In this document: positions 21,350 through 34,044 of the stretch, one piece after another
Layout of the letters: the number at the start of each line of letters is the position of its first letter
How positions within the stretch are numbered: position 1 is the first letter of the stretch
From: Hydractinia symbiolongicarpus
Lineage: Eukaryota; Cnidaria; Hydrozoa; Anthoathecata; Hydractiniidae
DNA length: 64,000 nt
Direction: 5' to 3'
Assembly: GCF_029227915.1 (NCBI RefSeq)
Contig: NC_079875.1
Span: 42,057,201 to 42,121,200, forward strand
Program-made: the position numbers and the translations under genes
Notes under the pieces: generated by a model
What the model saw: the letters and a program-made list of their open reading frames with translations, nothing else
What the model was told of the DNA's origin: nothing
The model's database searches: none

Positions 21350-23246
21350 TAAAAACATTTTTGAAACCTACAAGTCTCATGCGTTTTAGTGGTGAAAAAA
21401 TAATTTAAAAAATCGATCGGGAAATGAGTTACTCCCTAGGTACTTTCTTTGTATACATTCGACTATATGGGCCAAGCCCGGGATTTACGGGAAATCGCGG
21501 GTTTTCGTTTGCCGGCGATTAAACCTCTTTCATTAAGCGCCTCATCAAAAATGAAAACATTTTTGAAAACTACAAGTCTTATGCGTTTTAGTGGTGAAAA
21601 AATAATTTAAAAAATCGTTCTGGAAATGAGTTTACTTCCTGGGTACTTTTTTTGTATACTTTTGACTATACGGGCCGAGTCCGGGATTCACGGGATATCG
21701 CGGGTTTTCGTTTGCCGGCGATTAAACTTTTTTTATTCAGCGTCTCATCAAAAATGAAAACATTTTTGAAAACTACAAGTCTCATTCGTTCTAGTGGTGC
21801 AGAAATAATTTGAAAAATCGTTCGGGAAATCAGTTTACTCCCTGGGTACTTTCTTTAGATACATTCAACTATACGGGCCAAGCCCGGGATTTACGGGAAA
21901 TCGCGGATTTTCGTTTGCCGGCGATTAAACTTCTTTTATTCAGCGTCTTATCAGAAATGGAAACACTTTTAAAAACTACAGGTCTCATGCGTTTTAGTGG
22001 TGAAAAAATAATTTTAAAAATCGTTCTGGAAATGAGTTTACTCACAGGGTACTTTCTTTGTATACATTCGACTATACGGGCCAAGCCCGGGATTTACGGG
22101 AAACAGCGGGTTTTCGTTTGCCGGTGATTAAACCTCTTTCATTAAGCGTCTCATCAAAAATGAAAACATTTTTGAAACCTACAAGTCTCATGCGTTTTAG
22201 TGGTGAAAAAATAATTTAAAAAATCGTTCGGGAATTGAGTTACTCCCTGGGTACTTTCTTTGTATACATTCGACTATATGGGCCAAGCCCGGGATTTACG
22301 GGAAATCGCGGGTTTTCGTTTGCCGGCGATTAAACCTCTTTCATTAAGCGCCTCATCAAAAATGAAAACATTTTTGAAAACTACAAGTCTCATGCGTTTT
22401 AGTGGTGAAAAAATAATTTAAAAAATCGTTCTGGAAATGAGTTTACTTCCTGGGTACTTTTTTTGTATACTTTTGACTATACGGGCCGAGTCCGGGATTC
22501 ACGGGATATCGCGGGTTTTCGTTTGCCGGCGATTAAACTTTTTTTATTCAGCGTCTCATCAAAAATGAAAACATTTTTGAAAACTACAAGTCTCATTCGT
22601 TCTAGTGGTGCAGAAATAATTTGAAAAATCGTTCGGGAAATCAGTTTACTCCCTGGGTACTTTCTTTAGATACATTCAACTATACGGGCCAAGCCCGGGA
22701 TTTACGGGAAATCGCGGATTTTCGTTTGCCGGCGATTAAACTTCTTTTATTCAGCGTCTCATCAGAAATGGAAACACTTTTAAAAACTACAAGTCTCATG
22801 CGTTTTAGTGGTGAAAAAATAATTTTAAAAATCGTTCTGGAAATGAGTTTACTCACAGGGTACTTTCTTTGTATACATTCGACTATACGGGCCAAGCCCG
22901 GGATTTACGGGAAACAGCGGGTTTTCGTTTGCCGGTGATTAAACCTCTTTCATTAAGCGTCTCATCAAAAATGAAAACATTTTTGAAACCTACAAGTCTC
23001 ATGCGTTTTAGTGGTGAAAAAATAATTTAAAAAATCGTTCGGGAATTGAGTTACTCCCTGGGTACTTTCTTTGTATACATTCGACTATATGGGCCAAGCC
23101 CGGGATTTACGGGAAATCGCGGGTTTTCGTTTGCCGGCGATTAAACCTCTTTCATTAAGCGCCTCATCAAAAATGAAAACATTTTTGAAAACTACAAGTC
23201 TCATGCGTTTTAGTGGTGAAAAAATAATTTAAAAAATCGTTCTGGA
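21350..23246 (+). repeat. Tetramer HOR, two copies (811 bp)
   Basis: Order A2, B (GGGATTCACGGG), C (GCGGATTTTCG, ATAATTTTAAAAATC), A (CCGGTGATT, GAAACC), repeated at 811 bp. ATTTTAAAAATC in place of ATTTAAAAAATC removes a stop triplet and makes frames of 105 codons, which are incidental. 21105-21349 before it is A then F sequence resembling 16,246-16,490. Confidence 0.82.
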
Positions 23247-25605
23247 AATGAGTTTACTCCCTGGGTACTTTCTTTGTATACTTTTGACTATACGGGCCGA
23301 ATCCGGGATTTACGGGAAATCGCGGATTTTCGTTTGCCGGCGATTAAACCTCTTTCATTCAGCGTCTTATCAAAAATGGAAACACTTTTAAAAACTACAA
23401 GTCTCATGCGTTTTAGTGGTGAAAAAATAATTTAAAAAATCGTTCTGGAAATGAGTTTACTCACAGGGTACTTTCTTTGTATACATTCGACTATACGGGC
23501 CGAGTCCGAGATTTACGGGAAATCGCGGCTTTTCGTTTGCCAGCGATTAAACTTCTTTTATTTAGCGTCTCATCAAAAATGAAAACATTTTTGAAAACTA
23601 CAAGTCTCATGCGTTTTAGTGGTAAAAAAATAATTTAAAAAATCGTTCTGGAAATGAGTTTACTCACAGGGTACTTTCTTTGTATACATTCGACTATACG
23701 GGCCAAGCCCGGGATTTACGGGAAATCGCGGGTTTTCGTTTGCCGGCGATTAAACCTCTTTCATTAAGCGTCTCATCAAAAATGGAAACACTTTTAAAAA
23801 CTACAAGTCTCATGCGTTTTAGTGATGAAAAAATAATTTAAAAAATCGTTCTGGAAATGAGTTTACTCACAGGGTACTTTCTTTGTATACATTCGACTAT
23901 ACGGGCCAAGCCCGGGATTTACGGGAAACAGCGGGTTTTCGTTTGCCGGCGATTAAACCTCTTTCATTAAACGTCTTATCAAAAATGAAAACATTTTTGA
24001 AACCTACAAGTCTCATGCGTTTTAGTGGTGAAAAAATAATTTAAAAAATCGATCGGGAAATGAGTTACTCCCTGGGTACTTTCTTTGTATACATTCGAGT
24101 ATATGGGCCAAGCCCGGGATTTACGGGAAATCGCGGGTTTTCGTTTGCCGGCGATTAAACCTCTTTCATTAAGCGCCTCATCAAAAATGAAAACATTTTT
24201 GAAAACTACAAGTCTCATGCGTTTTAGTGGTGAAAAAATAATTTAAAAAATCGTTCTGGAAATGAGTTTACTTCCTGGGTACTTTTTTTGTATACTTTTG
24301 ACTATACGGGCCGAGTCCGGGATTCACGGGATATCGCGGGTTTTCGTTTGCCGGCGATTAAACTTTTTTTATTCAGCGTCTCATCAAAAATGAAAACATT
24401 TTTGAAAACTACAAGTCTCATTCGTTCTAGTGGTGCAGAAATAATTTGAAAAATCGTTCGGGAAATCAGTTTACTCCCTGGGTACTTTCTTTAGATACAT
24501 TCAACTATACGGGCCAAGCCCGGGATTTACGGGAAATCGCGGATTTTCGTTTGCCGGCGATTAAACTTCTTTTATTCAGCGTCTCATCAGAAATGGAAAC
24601 ACTTTTAAAAACTACAAGTCTCATGCGTTTTAGTGGTGAAAAAATAATTTTAAAAATCGTTCTGGAAATGAGTTTACTCACAGGGTACTTTCTTTGTATA
24701 CATTCGACTATACGGGCCAAGCCCGGGATTTACGGGAAACAGCGGGTTTTCGTTTGCCGGTGATTAAACCTCTTTCATTAAGCGTCTCATCAAAAATGAA
24801 AACATTTTTGAAACCTACAAGTCTCATGCGTTTTAGTGGTGAAAAAATAATTTAAAAAATCGTTCGGGAATTGAGTTACTCCCTGGGTACTTTCTTTGTA
24901 TACATTCGACTATATGGGCCAAGCCCGGGATTTACGGGAAATCGCGGGTTTTCGTTTGCCGGCGATTAAACCTCTTTCATTAAGCGCCTCATCAAAAATG
25001 AAAACATTTTTGAAAACTACAAGTCTCATGCGTTTTAGTGGTGAAAAAATAATTTAAAAAATCGTTCTGGAAATGAGTTTACTCCCTGGGTACTTTCTTT
25101 GTATACTTTTGACTATACGGGCCGAATCCGGGATTTACGGGAAATCGCGGATTTTCGTTTGCCGGCGATTAAACCTCTTTCATTCAGCGTCTTATCAAAA
25201 ATGGAAACACTTTTAAAAACTACAAGTCTCATGCGTTTTAGTGGTGAAAAAATAATTTAAAAAATCGTTCTGGAAATGAGTTTACTCACAGGGTACTTTC
25301 TTTGTATACATTCGACTATACGGGCCGAGTCCGAGATTTACGGGAAATCGCGGCTTTTCGTTTGCCAGCGATTAAACTTCTTTTATTTAGCGTCTCATCA
25401 AAAATGAAAACATTTTTGAAAACTACAAGTCTCATGCGTTTTAGTGGTAAAAAAATAATTTAAAAAATCGTTCTGGAAATGAGTTTACTCACAGGGTACT
25501 TTCTTTGTATACATTCGACTATACGGGCCAAGCCCGGGATTTACGGGAAATCGCGGGTTTTCGTTTGCCGGCGATTAAACCTCTTTCATTAAGCGTCTCA
25601 TCAAA
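22020..25605 (+). repeat. 9-monomer HOR, two copies (1,825 bp)
   Basis: Positions 22020-23780 recur at 23845-25605 at a constant 1,825-bp offset. Shared marks are CGGGAATTGAG (23,041 and 24,866), GAATCCGGG with GCGGATTTTCG and CATTCAGCGTCTTATC (23,281 and 25,106), and CGAGTCCGAGATT (23,500 and 25,325). The unit contains the preceding tetramer, giving nested higher-order structure. The match ends at the dyad: GAAATGG-type in copy 1, normal in copy 2. Confidence 0.82.
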
Positions 25606-26869
25606 AATGAAAACATTTTTGAAAGCTACAAGTCTCATGCGTTTTAGTTTTGAAAAAATAATTTAAAAAATCGTTCGGGAAATGAGTTTACTCCCTGGGT
25701 ACTTTCTTTGTATACTTTTGACTATACGCACCGAGTCCTGGATTTACGGGAAATCGCGGGTTTTCGTTTGCCAGCGATTAAACTTATTTTATTCAGCGTG
25801 CCATCAAAAATGAAAACATTTTTGAAAACTACAAGTCTCATGCGTTTTAGTGGTGAAAAAATAATTTAAAAAATCGTTCGGGAAATGAGTTTACTCCCTG
25901 GGTACATTCTTTGTATACTTTTGACTATACGGGCCGAGTCCGAGATTTACGGGAAATCGCGGCTTTTCGTTTGCCAGCGATTAAACTTCTTTTATTTAGC
26001 GTCTCATCAAAAATGAAAACATTTTTGAAAACTACAAGTCTCATGCGTTTTAGTGGTAAAAAAATAATTTAAAAAATCGTTCTGGAAATGAGTTTACTCA
26101 CAGGGTACTTTCTTTGTATACATTCGACTATACGGGCCAAGCCCGGGATTTACGGGAAATCGCGGGTTTTCGTTTGCCGGCGATAAAACCTCTTTCATTA
26201 AGCGTCTCATCAAAAATGAAATTATTTTTAAAAACTACAAGTCTCATGCGTTTTAGCGTGCCATCAAAAATGAAAACATTTTTGAAAACTACAAGTCTCA
26301 TGCGTTTTAGTGGTGAAAAATAATTTAAAAAATCGTTCGGGAAATGAGTTTACTCCCTGGGTACATTCTTTGTATACTTTTGACTATACGGGCCGAGTTC
26401 GAGATTTACAGGAAATCGCGGCTTTTCGTTTGCCAGCGATTAAACTTCTGTTATTTAGCGTCCCATCAAAAATAAAAATATTTTTGAAAACTACAAGTCT
26501 CATGCGTTTTAGTGGTGAAAAAATAATTTAAAAAACCGTTCTGGAAATGAGTTTACTCACAGGGTACATTCTTTGTATACATTCGACCATACGGGCCAAG
26601 CCCGGGATTTACGGGAAATCGCGGGTTTTCGTTTGCCGGCGATTAAACCTCTTTCATTAAGCGTCTCATCAAAAATGAAAACATTTTTTAAAACTACAAG
26701 TCTCATGCGTTTTAGTGGTGAAAAAATAATTTAAAAAATCGTTCGGAAAATGAGTTTACTCCCTGGGTACTTTTTTTGTATACTTTTGACTATACGGGCC
26801 GAGTCCGGGATTTAAGGGAAATCGCGGGTTTTCGTTTGCCAGCGATTAAACTTCTTTTATTCAGCGTCC
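25606..26869 (+). repeat. Mixed D/F/A/E block with an irregular unit
   Basis: Type D (ACGCACCGAG) follows a unit ending GTTTTAGTTTTGAAAA, a linkage seen again many times to 46 kb. The block includes the 256-bp fused unit at 26159-26414 and a GTGAAAAATAATTT copy one A short near 26,310. Confidence 0.8.
26159..26414 (+). repeat. Irregular fused monomer, 256 bp
   Basis: The spacing between ATCGCGG sites is 256 bp, not 203. After CTCATGCGTTTTAG the sequence jumps back to CGTGCCATCAAAAATG and runs a second time through the dyad and CTCATGCGTTTTAG. This equals two monomers with about 150 bp lost, or a 53-bp internal duplication. The second part has the TGCCATC variant, otherwise typical of units after type D, which favours a deletion fusion of two different units. 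Confidence 0.85.
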
Positions 26870-27931
26870 CATCAAAAATGAAAACATTTTTGAAAACTAC
26901 AAACCTCATGCGTTTTAGTGGTGAAAAAATAATTTAAAAAAACGTTCGGGAAATGAGTTTACTCCCTGGGTACTTTCTTTGTATACTTTTGACTATACCC
27001 GCCGAGTCCGGGATTTACGGGAAATCGCGGGTTTTCGTTTGCCGGCGATTAAACTTCTTTTATTCAGCGTCTCATCAAAAATGAAAACATTTTTGAAAAC
27101 TAAAAGTCTCATGCGTTTTAGTGGTGAAAAAATTATTTAAAAAATCGTTCTGGAAATGAGTTTACTCACAGGGTACTTTCTTTGTATACATTCGACTATA
27201 CGGGCCAAGCCCGGGATTTACGGAAAATCGCGGATTTTCGTTTGCCGGCGATTAAACCTCTTTCATTAAGCGTCTCATCAAAAATGAAAACATTTTTGAA
27301 AACTACAAGTCTCATGCGTTTTAGTGGTGAAAAAATAATTTAAAAAATCGTTCGGGAAATGAGTTTACTCCCTGGGTACTTTCTTTGTATACTTTTGACT
27401 ATACGGGCCGAGTCCGGGATTTACGGGAAATCGCGGCTTTTCGTTTGCCAGCGATTAAACTTCTTTTATTTAGCGTCCCATCAAAAATGAAAACATTTTT
27501 GAAAACTACAAACCTCATGTGTTTTAGTGGTGAAAAAATAATTTAAAAAAACGTTCGGGAAATGAGTTTACTCCCTGGGTACTTTCTTTGTATACTTTTG
27601 ACTATACCCGCCGAGTCCGGGATTTACGGGAAATCGCGGGTTTTCGTTTGCCGGCGATTAAACTTCTTTTATTCAGCGTCTCATCAAAAATGAAAACATT
27701 TTTGAAAACTAAAAGTCTCATGCGTTTTAGTGGTGAAAAAATAATTTAAAAAATCGTTCTGGAAATGAGTTTACTCACAGGGTACTTTCTTTGTATACAT
27801 TCGACTATACGGGCCAAGCCCGGGATTTACGGAAAATCGCGGATTTTCGTTTGCCGGCGATTAAACCTCTTTCATTAAGCGTCTCATCAAAAATGAAAAC
27901 ATTTTTGAAAACTACAAGTCTCATGCGTTTT
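26868..27931 (+). repeat. Trimer HOR, two copies (609 bp)
   Basis: Marks TACAAACCTCATG, AAACGTTCGGG, CCCGCCGAG, CTAAAAGTCTC and GGAAAATCGCGGATT recur at a 609-bp offset. The same run appears again near 31,567, 33,394 and 46,783, so this small block has been moved around within the array. Confidence 0.82.
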
Positions 27932-29505
27932 AGTTTTGAAAAAATAATTTAAAAAATCGTTCGGGAAATGAGTTTACTCGCTGGGTACTTTCTTTGTATA
28001 CTTTTGACTATACGCACCGAGTCCTGGATTTACGGGAAATCGCGGGTTTTCGTTTGCCAGCGATTAAACTTCTTTTATTCAGCGTGCCATCAAAAATGAA
28101 AACATTTTTGAAAACTACAAGTCTCATGCGTTTTAGTGGTGAAAAAATAATTTAAAAAATCGTTCGGGAAATGAGTTTACTCCCTGGGTACTTTCTTTGT
28201 ATACTTTTGACTATACGCACCGAGTCCTGGATTTACGGGAAATCGCGGGTTTTCGTTTGCCAGCGATTAAACTTCTTTTATTTAGCGTCTCATCAAAAAT
28301 GAAAACATTTTTGAAAACTACAAGTCTCATGCGTTTTAGTGGTAAAAAAATAATTTAAAAAATCGTTCTGGAAATGAGTTTACTCACAGGGTACTTTCTT
28401 TGTATACATTCGACTATACGGGCCAAGCCCGGGATTTACGGGAAATCGCGGGTTTTCGTTTGCCGGCGATTAAACCTCTTTCATTAAGCGTCTCATCAAA
28501 AATGAAAACATTTTTGAAAACTACAAGTCTCATGCGTTTTAGTTTTGAAAAAATAATTTAAAAAATCGTTCGGGAAATGAGTTTACTCCCTGGGTACCTT
28601 CTTTGTATACTTTTGACTATACGCACCGAGTCCTGGATTTACGGGAAATCGCGGGTTTTCGTTTGCTGGCGATTAAACTTCTTTTATTCAGCGTGCCATC
28701 AAAAATGAAAACATTTTTGAAAACTACAAGTCTCATGCGTTTTAGTGGTGAAGAAATAATTTGAAAAATCGTTCGGGAAATCAGTTTACTCCCTGGGTAC
28801 TTTCTTTAGATACATTCAACTATACGGGCCAAGCCGGGGATTTACGGGAAATCGCGGCTTTTCGTTTGCCAGCGATTAAACTTCTTTTATTTAGCGTCTC
28901 ATCAAAAATGAAAACATTTTTGAAAACTACAAGTCTCATGCGTTTTAGTGGTGAAAAAATAATTTAAAAAATCGTTCGGGAAATGAGTTTACTCCCTGGG
29001 TACATTCTTTGTATACTTTTGACTATACGGGCCGAGTCCGAGATTTACGGGAAATCGCGGCTTTTCGTTTGCCAGCGATTAAACTTCTGTTATTTAGCGT
29101 CCCATCAAAAATAAAAATATTTTTGAAAACTACAAGTCTCATGCGTTTTAGTGGTGAAAAAATAATTTAAAAAATCGTTCTGGAAATGAGTTTACTCACA
29201 GGGTACATTCTTTGTATACATTCGACTATACGGGCCAAGCCCGGGATTTACGGGAAATCGCGGGTTTTCGTTTGCCGGCGATTAAACCTCTTTCATTAAG
29301 CGTCTCATCAAAAATGAAAACATTTTTGAAAACTACAAGTCTCATGCGTTTTAGTGGTGAAAAAATAATTTAAAAAATCGTTCGGAAAATGAGTTTACTC
29401 CCTGGGTACTTTTTTTGTATACTTTTGACTATACGGGCCGAGTCCGGGATTTAAGGGAAATCGCGGGTTTTCGTTTGCCAGCGATTAAACTTATTTTATT
29501 CAGCG
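27870..29505 (+). repeat. 10-monomer HOR, copy 1 (offset 2,030 bp)
   Basis: Matches 29900-31535 with exact offset 2,030 (10 x 203). Marks are TTTACTCGCTGGG at 27,973, two D units, GGTACC at 28593, CTTCTGTTATTTAG and AACTTATTTTATTCAG. One patch at about 28,750-28,850 does not match. Confidence 0.85.
28750..28850 (+). repeat. Type C patch inside the 10-monomer HOR
   Basis: The unit begins GTGAAGAAATAATTTG and TTTAGATACATTCAACT (type C), then changes within AAGCCGGGGATTTAC to F sequence (CGGCTTTTCG). The partner copy at 30,780-30,880 reads F (GTACATTC, CCGAGTCCGAG) throughout. Flanks match on both sides, as expected of gene conversion or a double exchange of about 100 bp. Confidence 0.75.
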
Positions 29506-29899
29506 TCTCATCAAAAATGAAAACATTTTTGAAAACTACAAGTCTCATTCGTTCTAGTGGTGCAGAAATAATTTGAAAAATCGTTCGGGAAATCAGTTTA
29601 CTCCCTGGGTACTTTCTTTAGATACATTTAACTATACGGGCCAAGCCGGGGATTTACGGGAAATCGCGGATTTTCGTTTGCCGGCGAATAAACTTCTTTT
29701 ATTCAGCGTCTCATCAGAAATGGAAACACTTTTTAAAACTACAAGTCTCATGCGTTTTAGTGGTGAAAAAATAATTTAAAAAATCGTTCTGGAAATGACT
29801 TTACTCACAGGGTGCTTTCTTTGTATACATTCGACTATACGGGCCAAGCCCGGGATTTACGGGAAACAGCGGGTTTTTGTTTGCCGGCGATTAAACCTC

Positions 29900-31535
29900 T
29901 TTCATTAAGCGTCTCATCAAAAATGAAAACATTTTTGAAAACTACAAGTCTCATGCGTTTTAGTTTTGAAAAAATAATTTAAAAAATCGTTCGGGAAATG
30001 AGTTTACTCGCTGGGTACTTTCTTTGTATACTTTTGACTATACGCACCGAGTCCTGGATTTACGGGAAATCGCGGGTTTTCGTTTGCCAGCGATTAAACT
30101 TCTTTTATTCAGCGTGCCATCAAAAATGAAAACATTTTTGAAAACTACAAGTCTCATGCGTTTTAGTGGTGAAAAAATAATTTAAAAAATCGTTCGGGAA
30201 ATGAGTTTACTCCCTGGGTACTTTCTTTGTATACTTTTGACTATACGCACCGAGTCCTGGATTTACGGGAAATCGCGGGTTTTCGTTTGCCAGCGATTAA
30301 ACTTCTTTTATTTAGCGTCTCATCAAAAATGAAAACATTTTTGAAAACTACAAGTCTCATGCGTTTTAGTGGTAAAAAAATAATTTAAAAAATCGTTCTG
30401 GAAATGAGTTTACTCACAGGGTACTTTCTTTGTATACATTCGACTATACGGGCCAAGCCCGGGATTTACGGGAAATCGCGGGTTTTCGTTTGCCGGCGAT
30501 TAAACCTCTTTCATTAAGCGTCTCATCAAAAATGAAAACATTTTTGAAAACTACAAGTCTCATGCGTTTTAGTTTTGAAAAAATAATTTAAAAAATCGTT
30601 CGGGAAATGAGTTTACTCCCTGGGTACCTTCTTTGTATACTTTTGACTATACGCACCGAGTCCTGGATTTACGGGAAATCGCGGGTTTTCGTTTGCCAGC
30701 GATTAAACTTCTTTTATTCAGCGTGCCATCAAAAATGAAAACATTTTTGAAAACTACAAGTCTCATGCGTTTTAGTGGTGAAAAAATAATTTAAAAAATC
30801 GTTCGGGAAATGAGTTTACTCCCTGGGTACATTCTTTGTATACTTTTGACTATACGGGCCGAGTCCGAGATTTACGGGAAATCGCGGCTTTTCGTTTGCC
30901 AGCGATTAAACTTCTTTTATTTAGCGTCTCATCAAAAATGAAAACATTTTTGAAAACTACAAGTCTCATGCGTTTTAGTGGTGAAAAAATAATTTAAAAA
31001 ATCGTTCGGGAAATGAGTTTACTCCCTGGGTACATTCTTTGTATACTTTTGACTATACGGGCCGAGTCCGAGATTTACGGGAAATCGCGGCTTTTCGTTT
31101 GCCAGCGATTAAACTTCTGTTATTTAGCGTCCCATCAAAAATAAAAATATTTTTGAAAACTACAAGTCTCATGCGTTTTAGTGGTGAAAAAATAATTTAA
31201 AAAATCGTTCTGGAAATGAGTTTACTCACAGGGTACATTCTTTGTATACATTCGACTATACGGGCCAAGCCCGGGATTTACGGGAAATCGCGGGTTTTCG
31301 TTTGCCGGCGATTAAACCTCTTTCATTAAGCGTCTCATCAAAAATGAAAACATTTTTGAAAACTACAAGTCTCATGCGTTTTAGTGGTGAAAAAATAATT
31401 TAAAAAATCGTTCGGAAAATGAGTTTACTCCCTGGGTACTTTTTTTGTATACTTTTGACTATACGGGCCGAGTCCGGGATTTAAGGGAAATCGCGGGTTT
31501 TCGTTTGCCAGCGATTAAACTTATTTTATTCAGCG
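29900..31535 (+). repeat. 10-monomer HOR, copy 2
   Basis: Partner of 27870-29505. It overlaps the start of the next HOR (30391), so a stretch of D, A, F and E units is shared by three consecutive repeats near 28.4, 30.4 and 32.2 kb. Before it, 29506-29899 holds a C unit and an A unit with GGGTGCTTTC. Confidence 0.83.
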
Positions 31536-32217
31536 TCCCATCAAAAATGAAAACATTTTTGAAAACTACAAACCTCATGCGTTTTAGTGGTGAAAAAATA
31601 ATTTAAAAAAACGTTCGGGAAATGAGTTTACTCCCTGGGTACTTTCTTTGTATACTTTTGACTATACCCGCCGAGTCCGGGATTTACGGGAAATCGCGGG
31701 TTTTTGTTTGCCGGCGATTAAACTTCTTTTATTCAGCGTCTCATCAAAAATGAAAACATTTTTGAAAACTAAAAGTCTCATGCGTTTTAGTGGTGAAAAA
31801 ATAATTTAAAAAATCGTTCTGGAAATGAGTTTACTCACAGGGTACTTTCTTTGTATACATTCGACTATACGGGCCAAGCCTGGGATTTACGGAAAGTCGC
31901 GGATTTTCGTTTGCCGGCGATTAAACCTCTTTCATTAAGCGTCTCATCAAAAATGAAAACATTTTTGAAAACTACAAACCTCATGCGTTTTAGTGGTGAA
32001 AAAATAATTTAAAAAAACGTTTGGGAAATGAGTTTACTCCCTGGGTACTTTCTTTGTATACTTTTGACTATACCCGCCGAGTCCGGGATTTACGGGAAAT
32101 CGCGGGTTTTCGTTTGCCGGCGATTAAACTTCTTTTATTCAGCGTCTCATCAAAAATGAAAACATTTTTGAAAACTAAAAGTCTCATGCGTTTTAGTGGT
32201 GAAAAAATAATTTAAAA
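30391..32217 (+). repeat. 9-monomer HOR, copy 1 (1,827 bp)
   Basis: Exactly 9 x 203 bp. Order A, D, F, F, A, E, the CCCGCCGAG unit, A (AAGCCTGGG, GGAAAGTCGCGG), then a second CCCGCCGAG unit. Landmarks recur 1,827 bp later: GGTACC at 30623 and 32450, the GGGTACATTC units, and AACCTCATG at 31,978 and 33,805. The only differences I noticed are single bases such as CGTTTGGG against CGTTCGGG. Confidence 0.87.
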
Positions 32218-34044
32218 AATCGTTCTGGAAATGAGTTTACTCACAGGGTACTTTCTTTGTATACATTCGACTATACGGGCCAAGCCCGGGATTTACGGGA
32301 AATCGCGGGTTTTCGTTTGCCGGCGATTAAACCTCTTTCATTAAGCGTCTCATCAAAAATGAAAACATTTTTGAAAACTACAAGTCTCATGCGTTTTAGT
32401 TTTGAAAAAATAATTTAAAAAATCGTTCGGGAAATGAGTTTACTCCCTGGGTACCTTCTTTGTATACTTTTGACTATACGCACCGAGTCCTGGATTTACG
32501 GGAAATCGCGGGTTTTCGTTTGCCAGCGATTAAACTTCTTTTATTCAGCGTGCCATCAAAAATGAAAACATTTTTGAAAACTACAAGTCTCATGCGTTTT
32601 AGTGGTGAAAAAATAATTTAAAAAATCGTTCGGGAAATGAGTTTACTCCCTGGGTACATTCTTTGTATACTTTTGACTATACGGGCCGAGTCCGAGATTT
32701 ACGGGAAATCGCGGCTTTTCGTTTGCCAGCGATTAAACTTCTTTTATTTAGCGTCTCATCAAAAATGAAAACATTTTTGAAAACTACAAGTCTCATGCGT
32801 TTTAGTGGTGAAAAAATAATTTAAAAAATCGTTCGGGAAATGAGTTTACTCCCTGGGTACATTCTTTGTATACTTTTGACTATACGGGCCGAGTCCGAGA
32901 TTTACGGGAAATCGCGGCTTTTCGTTTGCCAGCGATTAAACTTCTGTTATTTAGCGTCCCATCAAAAATAAAAATATTTTTGAAAACTACAAGTCTCATG
33001 CGTTTTAGTGGTGAAAAAATAATTTAAAAAATCGTTCTGGAAATGAGTTTACTCACAGGGTACATTCTTTGTATACATTCGACTATACGGGCCAAGCCCG
33101 GGATTTACGGGAAATCGCGGGTTTTCGTTTGCCGGCGATTAAACCTCTTTCATTAAGCGTCTCATCAAAAATGAAAACATTTTTGAAAACTACAAGTCTC
33201 ATGCGTTTTAGTGGTGAAAAAATAATTTAAAAAATCGTTCGGAAAATGAGTTTACTCCCTGGGTACTTTTTTTGTATACTTTTGACTATACGGGCCGAGT
33301 CCGGGATTTAAGGGAAATCGCGGGTTTTCGTTTGCCAGCGATTAAACTTATTTTATTCAGCGTCCCATCAAAAATGAAAACATTTTTGAAAACTACAAAC
33401 CTCATGCGTTTTAGTGGTGAAAAAATAATTTAAAAAAACGTTCGGGAAATGAGTTTACTCCCTGGGTACTTTCTTTGTATACTTTTGACTATACCCGCCG
33501 AGTCCGGGATTTACGGGAAATCGCGGGTTTTTGTTTGCCGGCGATTAAACTTCTTTTATTCAGCGTCTCATCAAAAATGAAAACATTTTTGAAAACTAAA
33601 AGTCTCATGCGTTTTAGTGGTGAAAAAATAATTTAAAAAATCGTTCTGGAAATGAGTTTACTCACAGGGTACTTTCTTTGTATACATTCGACTATACGGG
33701 CCAAGCCTGGGATTTACGGAAAGTCGCGGATTTTCGTTTGCCGGCGATTAAACCTCTTTCATTAAGCGTCTCATCAAAAATGAAAACATTTTTGAAAACT
33801 ACAAACCTCATGCGTTTTAGTGGTGAAAAAATAATTTAAAAAAACGTTCGGGAAATGAGTTTACTCCCTGGGTACTTTCTTTGTATACTTTTGACTATAC
33901 CCGCCGAGTCCGGGATTTACGGGAAATCGCGGGTTTTCGTTTGCCGGCGATTAAACTTCTTTTATTCAGCGTCTCATCAAAAATGAAAACATTTTTGAAA
34001 ACTAAAAGTCTCATGCGTTTTAGTGGTGAAAAAATAATTTAAAA
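32218..34044 (+). repeat. 9-monomer HOR, copy 2 (1,827 bp)
   Basis: Tandem partner of 30391-32217 in the same monomer order. Along with the pentamer at 2190-4217 it is the cleanest HOR pair in the window. Confidence 0.87.

Noticed and set aside
21869-22084. Minus-strand open frames of about 71-79 codons (21869, 22680, 23979, 34301, 52131)
   Set aside because: Mirror of the same satellite units, present only where a stop happens to be mutated, with no start or promoter context.
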